Shown here: positions 59,730 to 64,000 of the stretch, piece after piece
Numbering within the stretch: the first letter of the stretch is position 1
Layout of the letters: each line of letters begins with the position of its first letter
NCBI GenBank assembly: GCA_050258815.1
Contig: JBLMZM010000090.1
Coordinates: 62,001 to 126,000, forward strand
DNA from: JAAXKN01 sp050258815
GTDB lineage: Bacteria > Bacteroidota > Ignavibacteria > Ignavibacteriales > SURF-24
Length of the DNA: 64,000 nt
Direction of reading: 5' to 3'
Translations under genes and position numbers: made by a program
Notes under the pieces: generated by a model
What the model was told of the DNA's origin: nothing
Databases searched by the model: none
The model's input: only the letters and a program-made list of their open reading frames with translations

Positions 59730-60866
59730 ATGGGATTTTCAACAGATGCTATCCATGCAGGGCAGATGCCCGATCCGACTACAGGAGCAGTTATAACTCC
59801 GATTTATCAGACTTCTACATATGCCCAGGAAGAACTAGGTAAACACAAGGGGTATGAGTACGGAAGGACTCAGAATCTGACACGGGAAGCACTGGAAAAA
59901 AACATTGCGGTGCTGGAAAAAGGAAAATATGGTATTGCTTTTGCTTCGGGACTAGCTGCTGAACACGCTTTGATGAGTCTTGTTAAGGCGGGAGATCACG
60001 TAATTGCATCCAACAATGTATATGGCGGAACATACAGGTTATTTGAACTCGTAATGAAAGATTATGGAATAGAATATTCATGGGTAGATACAAGCGATGT
60101 TTCCAATATCGAGAAGGCAATCAAAAAAAATACCAAGCTTGTTTTTCTGGAGACTCCTACCAACCCGATGCTGGTATTGACTGATCTGCGGAAAGCAGCA
60201 GAGATCTGCCGAAATCACGCACTGATCAGCGTTGTGGATAATACATTTATGAGTCCGTATTTTCAAAATCCCCTGACGCTTGGCATTGACATTGTAATCC
60301 ACAGCTCGACCAAGTATATCAACGGGCACAGTGATGTAATAGGAGGTATTATAGTTACCAGCAGTGAGCCTGTACACAAAAGACTCAGGTACATTCAGAA
60401 TGCTACGGGGGGAGTGCCTTCACCATTTGACTGCTGGCTCGTTCTGCGTTCGACTAAGACTCTGGCCGTAAGAATGGAGAGGCACAACAGCAATGCTATG
60501 GCAATTGCAGAATACTTCAGCAAGTCAGACCTGGTTAAGAAAGTAATATATCCCGGCCTGAAAGACCATCCGCAGCACGAACTTGCCAAAAATCAGATGC
60601 GGGGTTTCGGAGGCATGATTTCACTTGAGCTTGGAAAAGATGAGGTGGCTAAAAAATTACTGAAGAATGTCAGGATTTTTACTCTTGGTGAAAGCCTTGG
60701 GGGGGTGGAAAGTCTGATCTCCCATCCATCCTCTATGACCCATGCCTCGGTACCGGTAAAGGAAAAGGAAAAATTTGGATTGACTGAAAGCCTGATCAGA
60801 CTTTCAGTAGGAATAGAAGATGTGGAAGATTTAATTGAGGATATTGAAAGGGGACTCAAAATGTAA
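59730..60866 (+). CDS. Cystathionine gamma-synthase or gamma-lyase
   Basis: A 378-residue Cys/Met-metabolism PLP enzyme. FSTDAIHAGQMPDPTTGAVITPIYQTSTY opens it (adjacent segments); the PLP lysine is K195 in IHSSTKYINGHSDVIGG; SLGGVESLISHPSSMTHASV is the C-terminal substrate region. Sequence alone does not separate gamma-synthase from gamma-lyase; adjacency to cystathionine beta-synthase favours the lyase, completing reverse transsulfuration from homocysteine to cysteine. NNVYGGTYRLF lacks the cysteine found in methionine gamma-lyases. Confidence 0.9.
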   Translation: MGFSTDAIHAGQMPDPTTGAVITPIYQTSTYAQEELGKHKGYEYGRTQNLTREALEKNIAVLEKGKYGIAFASGLAAEHALMSLVKAGDHVIASNNVYGGTYRLFELVMKDYGIEYSWVDTSDVSNIEKAIKKNTKLVFLETPTNPMLVLTDLRKAAEICRNHALISVVDNTFMSPYFQNPLTLGIDIVIHSSTKYINGHSDVIGGIIVTSSEPVHKRLRYIQNATGGVPSPFDCWLVLRSTKTLAVRMERHNSNAMAIAEYFSKSDLVKKVIYPGLKDHPQHELAKNQMRGFGGMISLELGKDEVAKKLLKNVRIFTLGESLGGVESLISHPSSMTHASVPVKEKEKFGLTESLIRLSVGIEDVEDLIEDIERGLKM

Positions 60867-60944
60867 ACATTAAATAATGTGTAGAACATTGCATGGAAAT
60901 GGATTACATTTACGTACAATGTTATACCTATTAAGGAGGTTCAT

Positions 60945-62270
60945 ATGTCTTCGGATACTAACATCAACAGCACTAAGGCAGTTGATGACACAAAATATTC
61001 CATGGATACCCACCTGATCTATGGAAAAAATATAAGCACAAAATGGGATTACTCACACCATGTGGTATCACCTATTTCATCTTCAACAACATTCAGACTG
61101 GATTCGGTTGAAAGAGGGGCACAGGGTTTTATCAGCTTTGCGAATACTCCAAGCATGAGGGAAGATGAAACACCCATTTATATTTATGACCGGCTTGGCG
61201 AGCCCAACAAAGACATTCTGGAAGAGAATCTTGCTTACGTGGAAAAAGGAGAAATGGCCGTTACCTTTGCAACGGGAATGGGAGCAATTTCAGGGGTAAT
61301 GGGAATTCTTGTAAAGAGCGGAGAAGAAATCATTGCACATACTACGCTATATGGCTGCACGATATCTCTTTTCAATAACTGGTATCCGCGGTATAATATA
61401 AAGGTAAACTATACGGACCTTACAGCTTCGGAAAACCTGATCCCTTTAGTAAAGAGCAACACGAGAGTAATTTATTTTGAAAGTCCGGCAAACCCAAACA
61501 TGCATCTTATTGACATTGAGGCAATTGCGAAGATCGTGGCGGAAATAAACAAGGACAGAAGTGAGGAAGAGAGGATTAAGGTAGTTGTTGATAATACTTT
61601 TTCAACACCTTATTGCCAGAGGCCTATTGAGCATGGTGCTGATTTTGTTATACATTCATTGACCAAGGGCATCGGCGGTTTTGGGACAGATATGGGGGGC
61701 GTGGTAATTGGAAAGAAGATCTACAGGGATATGCTGCTGTTATACCGTAAGGATTTTGGGGGGGTATTAAATACAAAGAGTGCCTGGGCTATACTTACCT
61801 ATGGACTGCCATCGCTTGCCGTCAGGCAGAAGCAGCAGATCAGATCTGCGCAGAGGATAGCCGAGTACCTTAACAGTCATCCTAAAGTCGAGGTCGTTAA
61901 TTATCCGGGTCTGCCGAACTATAAATTCTACGAACTGGCTAAAAAGCAGATGGTTGATTTTAACGGTAACTTTGCTCCCGGCAGCCTGATCTACTTTGTA
62001 CTTAAAGCCGATAGTCCGGAAGAAAGCAGGGAAAGGGGGCGGAAGTATATGAATTATGTAGCCGATCATGCATATACGATGACGCTGGCCGTAAGCCTGG
62101 GCCATACCAGGACGTTAATTGAGCATCCGGCCTCAATGACCCATTCCGTTGTCCCGGCAGAGAAGCTCTTTGAAAAGGGAATTGACCCGGGTGGTATAAG
62201 GCTGGCAATAGGATTAGAGAATGTTGATGACCTGCTGCTGGACCTTGAAGAGAGTCTCAAAACAGTATGA
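60945..62270 (+). CDS. Methionine gamma-lyase-like PLP enzyme
   Basis: A 441-residue member of the same superfamily as its neighbour, with a longer N-terminus. The PLP lysine is K241 in IHSLTKGIGGFGTDMGG. The loop HTTLYGCTISLFNNW has C138 at the place of the substrate-site cysteine of methionine gamma-lyases. VDNTFSTPYCQRP and SLGHTRTLIEHPASMTHSVV are also typical. Likely cleaves methionine or homocysteine to a thiol, 2-oxobutyrate and ammonia; O-acetylhomocysteine sulfhydrylase is an alternative. AAGGAGG lies 8 bases before ATG 60945. Confidence 0.82.
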   Translation: MSSDTNINSTKAVDDTKYSMDTHLIYGKNISTKWDYSHHVVSPISSSTTFRLDSVERGAQGFISFANTPSMREDETPIYIYDRLGEPNKDILEENLAYVEKGEMAVTFATGMGAISGVMGILVKSGEEIIAHTTLYGCTISLFNNWYPRYNIKVNYTDLTASENLIPLVKSNTRVIYFESPANPNMHLIDIEAIAKIVAEINKDRSEEERIKVVVDNTFSTPYCQRPIEHGADFVIHSLTKGIGGFGTDMGGVVIGKKIYRDMLLLYRKDFGGVLNTKSAWAILTYGLPSLAVRQKQQIRSAQRIAEYLNSHPKVEVVNYPGLPNYKFYELAKKQMVDFNGNFAPGSLIYFVLKADSPEESRERGRKYMNYVADHAYTMTLAVSLGHTRTLIEHPASMTHSVVPAEKLFEKGIDPGGIRLAIGLENVDDLLLDLEESLKTV

Positions 62271-62291
62271 TTTCCTGGAATTTTACTTATA

Positions 62292-62320
62292 AAAAAGAGC
62301 GGCCTTAAACCGCTCTTTTT
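62292..62320. terminator. Bidirectional intrinsic terminator
   Basis: An 11-bp stem (62292-62302 with 62310-62320) with a 7-base loop; an A-run forms the left arm base and a T-run the right one, so it works on both strands. It sits between the convergent methionine gamma-lyase-like gene (+) and the chemotaxis receptor (-). Confidence 0.9.
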
Positions 62321-62371
62321 ATTTAATTGCTACCCGACTCCTGTCATCTGCATGATTTCCTTTGAATCCAA

Positions 62372-64000
62372 TTATTCTCTGATAAGTTTCCCGTTATTCT
62401 GGACTGAAAAATGTGCTCTGCTGCTGTCGGGGGTATTATTACTGCTGCCCGCTATTTTGAACCTGTTGGTAAGTTCCTGCAGGTTTACTGTCAATCTGCT
62501 GAGGTCCTCCGAAGCACGGGCTATCTGTTGTACTCCGGCAGCAGACTGCTGGGTGACGCTGCTGATGCTTTCAATATTTTTACTTATCTGTTCAGCTGCG
62601 CTCGACTGCTGTTCACTTGCAGCTGCTACCTGGTTGACAATGTCAACAACCTTATTTGTACTTTCAATTATCTCTATCAGGGTCTTTCCTGATCTTTGGG
62701 CAAGCTCCTTACCCTTTTCAGCTTCATTTGTCCCCTGGTGTATTGAATTGACTGCACCGATGGTGTCTTTCTGTATTTTCTGTATCATTGCTTCTATTTC
62801 TTTTGTAGCCTTTGTAGTGCGTTCGGCAAGTTTCCTGACTTCATCTGCAACGACCGCAAAACCACGGCCCTGTTCCCCGGCACGCGCAGCCTCTATTGCA
62901 GCGTTAAGAGCCAGAAGATTTGTCTGGTCAGCAATATCATCAATTACCTGCACAATTTCGCCAATCTGATCGCTGCTCTTGCCCAGTTCCTCCACTGTCA
63001 GGGCTGCCTTTGAAACTACCTCAGCAATTCTGTTCATTCCTTCAACTGTCTGGGATACAGCAACCCCGCCGTCTTTTGCCATTTCACCAGCCTTTTTGGA
63101 AGCTTCAGCCGCAAGGACCGTATTCTTTGAAGTCTCATAAATAGTTTTTGACATCTCTTCTATAGCACCTGCTATTTCTGTAGTCTGATGGCTTTGTTCC
63201 TGCGCTCCTGCCGCCATCTCCTCTGAACTGGAAGATATCTGATTGCTTGCGCTTGCTGTAGCGTGCACAGCCTGAGTTACCTCAAAGAGTGCATTTGCAA
63301 GCGACTCCGAGACAGTGTTAATATTATTCTTAAACGACAGGAATTCACCCTTGTACTCCTTTTGCATTCTGATAGTAAGATCACCCTTTGCCATTTCATG
63401 CAGCACTTCACTTGCTTCATTAAGTGGCTGTACTACCGCATCAAGCGTATTGTTCAAGCCTTCTACGAGTTCTTTGTACCCGCCCTCAAACTTTTGTGCA
63501 TTTCCTTTTTTGTTGAGCTTACCCTCAATCGTTGCCTGTACCAGCTCATGGGTTTCAGCAATTACTTCACGAATTGTACTGACACCTTTCTCAACGGAAG
63601 CAACAGTTAACTGAGTCATCGTAATGATTTCGTTTACATTTTTTGCCAGGACACCTATTTCGTCTTTTGAGTTGAGTACCAGGAGGGGGGTCCCAGTTTC
63701 GATCCTGATATCCAGTTTTCCTCTTGCCATCATTTCAGCCCCGGTCTTCAGGTTACTTATGCATACGTTTCGCAGGTTAAGGATACTTCCCGATATCTGT
63801 TTAATTCCCCTGGAAATAACATTGGACACAAAAAATGCCAGAGCGATTGAAACCACTATTCCCATGAGCAGAAGGATGACCATTGTTATAATCGCATTTT
63901 GAGAAAGTGATGAATTATCCAGGTAAGTTAACTTTGCATTGTTATTTTTTAGCTTTAAAATGTTATCCAGCTCTTCCTGGGCTGTCATTGCTGTCTGGAA
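62372..64000 (-). CDS. Methyl-accepting chemotaxis protein (N-terminus outside the window)
   Basis: The frame runs open to the right edge (FQTAMTAQEEL), so the ATG at 63988 is not the true start and the sensor domain is cut. The visible part has the end of a helical periplasmic sensor, a transmembrane helix (AIITMVILLLMGIVVSIALAF), a HAMP domain (NLKTGAEMMARGKLDIRIET..KDEIGVLAKNVNEI) and a second HAMP-like repeat (ASEVLHEMAKGDLTIRMQKEYKGEF, adjacent segments). The signalling hairpin tip reads IDDIADQTNLLALNAAIEAARAGEQGRGFAVVADEVRKLAERT (adjacent segments). No C-terminal CheR-binding pentapeptide is present. No che genes are in the window. Confidence 0.95.
   Translation of the reverse strand, partial: FQTAMTAQEELDNILKLKNNNAKLTYLDNSSLSQNAIITMVILLLMGIVVSIALAFFVSNVISRGIKQISGSILNLRNVCISNLKTGAEMMARGKLDIRIETGTPLLVLNSKDEIGVLAKNVNEIITMTQLTVASVEKGVSTIREVIAETHELVQATIEGKLNKKGNAQKFEGGYKELVEGLNNTLDAVVQPLNEASEVLHEMAKGDLTIRMQKEYKGEFLSFKNNINTVSESLANALFEVTQAVHATASASNQISSSSEEMAAGAQEQSHQTTEIAGAIEEMSKTIYETSKNTVLAAEASKKAGEMAKDGGVAVSQTVEGMNRIAEVVSKAALTVEELGKSSDQIGEIVQVIDDIADQTNLLALNAAIEAARAGEQGRGFAVVADEVRKLAERTTKATKEIEAMIQKIQKDTIGAVNSIHQGTNEAEKGKELAQRSGKTLIEIIESTNKVVDIVNQVAAASEQQSSAAEQISKNIESISSVTQQSAAGVQQIARASEDLSRLTVNLQELTNRFKIAGSSNNTPDSSRAHFSVQNNGKLIRE

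Noticed and set aside
1..64000. CRISPR arrays, prophage, insertion sequences, defence islands
   Set aside because: No regularly spaced direct repeats, transposase, integrase or restriction-type proteins were seen on either strand.

Overview
The window is chromosomal DNA of a Gram-negative bacterium, most likely from the Bacteroidota/Chlorobi/Ignavibacteria group. The evidence is a short (284-residue) primary sigma factor without region 1.1 that starts in the Bacteroidota style, a carboxypeptidase-regulatory-domain TonB receptor, secreted proteins whose signal peptides end in AQ, and moderately AT-rich DNA. Clear AGGAGG-type ribosome binding sites occur in front of many genes, and TTG and GTG starts are common. 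This fits Ignavibacteria better than classical Bacteroidia, which mostly lack Shine-Dalgarno sites. The assignment is inference; no 16S gene is present.

Layout. 1-401: 3' end of a ComM/YifB-type AAA ATPase. 495-1192: a tRNA cluster (Tyr, Gly, Thr, Trp) with rpmG between Thr and Trp. 1220-12416: secE-nusG-rplKAJL-rpoBC. 12476-31787: a near-continuous str-S10-spc-alpha superoperon (rpsL-rpsG-fusA-tuf, rpsJ to rplQ), which includes secY, map, infA and rpmJ, lacks adk, and carries a tRNA-Gln gene between rplR and rpsE. It ends at a strong intrinsic terminator touching engB. 31791-38759: housekeeping and regulatory genes: engB, a GAF-GAF-degenerate-GGDEF membrane protein, deoB, two tandem EutN/CcmL microcompartment vertex proteins joined to rpoD, an NlpC/P60 lipoprotein and truA. 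38942-41411: two secreted proteins of glycan-linked families (NAGPA-type phosphodiester glycosidase and NamZ/DUF1343). 41558-45322 (minus): a TonB-dependent receptor preceded by a secreted alpha/beta-hydrolase-like protein. 45601-47354: a predicted outer-membrane barrel and rfbB. 47423-50119 (minus): an overlapping birA-coaX-nifS-type operon. 50232-53470: a chaperone locus (hsp20, dnaK, hsp20) with a sigma-54-like promoter and phased inverted-repeat boxes upstream. 53665-58046: an M1-type metallopeptidase, a polytopic membrane protein, def and fmt. 58286-62270: three PLP enzymes of sulfur amino-acid metabolism (CBS, CGS/CGL, methionine gamma-lyase-like). 62372-64000 (minus): a chemotaxis receptor cut by the window end. 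No stretch over 300 bases lacks a gene.

The first half is the core transcription/translation factory in conserved order; the second half adds peptide deformylation, initiator formylation, tRNA modification, cofactor and sulfur metabolism, protein folding and envelope functions. No defence system, CRISPR array, integrase or insertion sequence was found. The most noteworthy items are the EutN/CcmL pair apparently coupled to rpoD, the tRNA-Gln embedded in the spc operon, and the sigma-54-like promoter with helically phased operator boxes in front of hsp20-dnaK.
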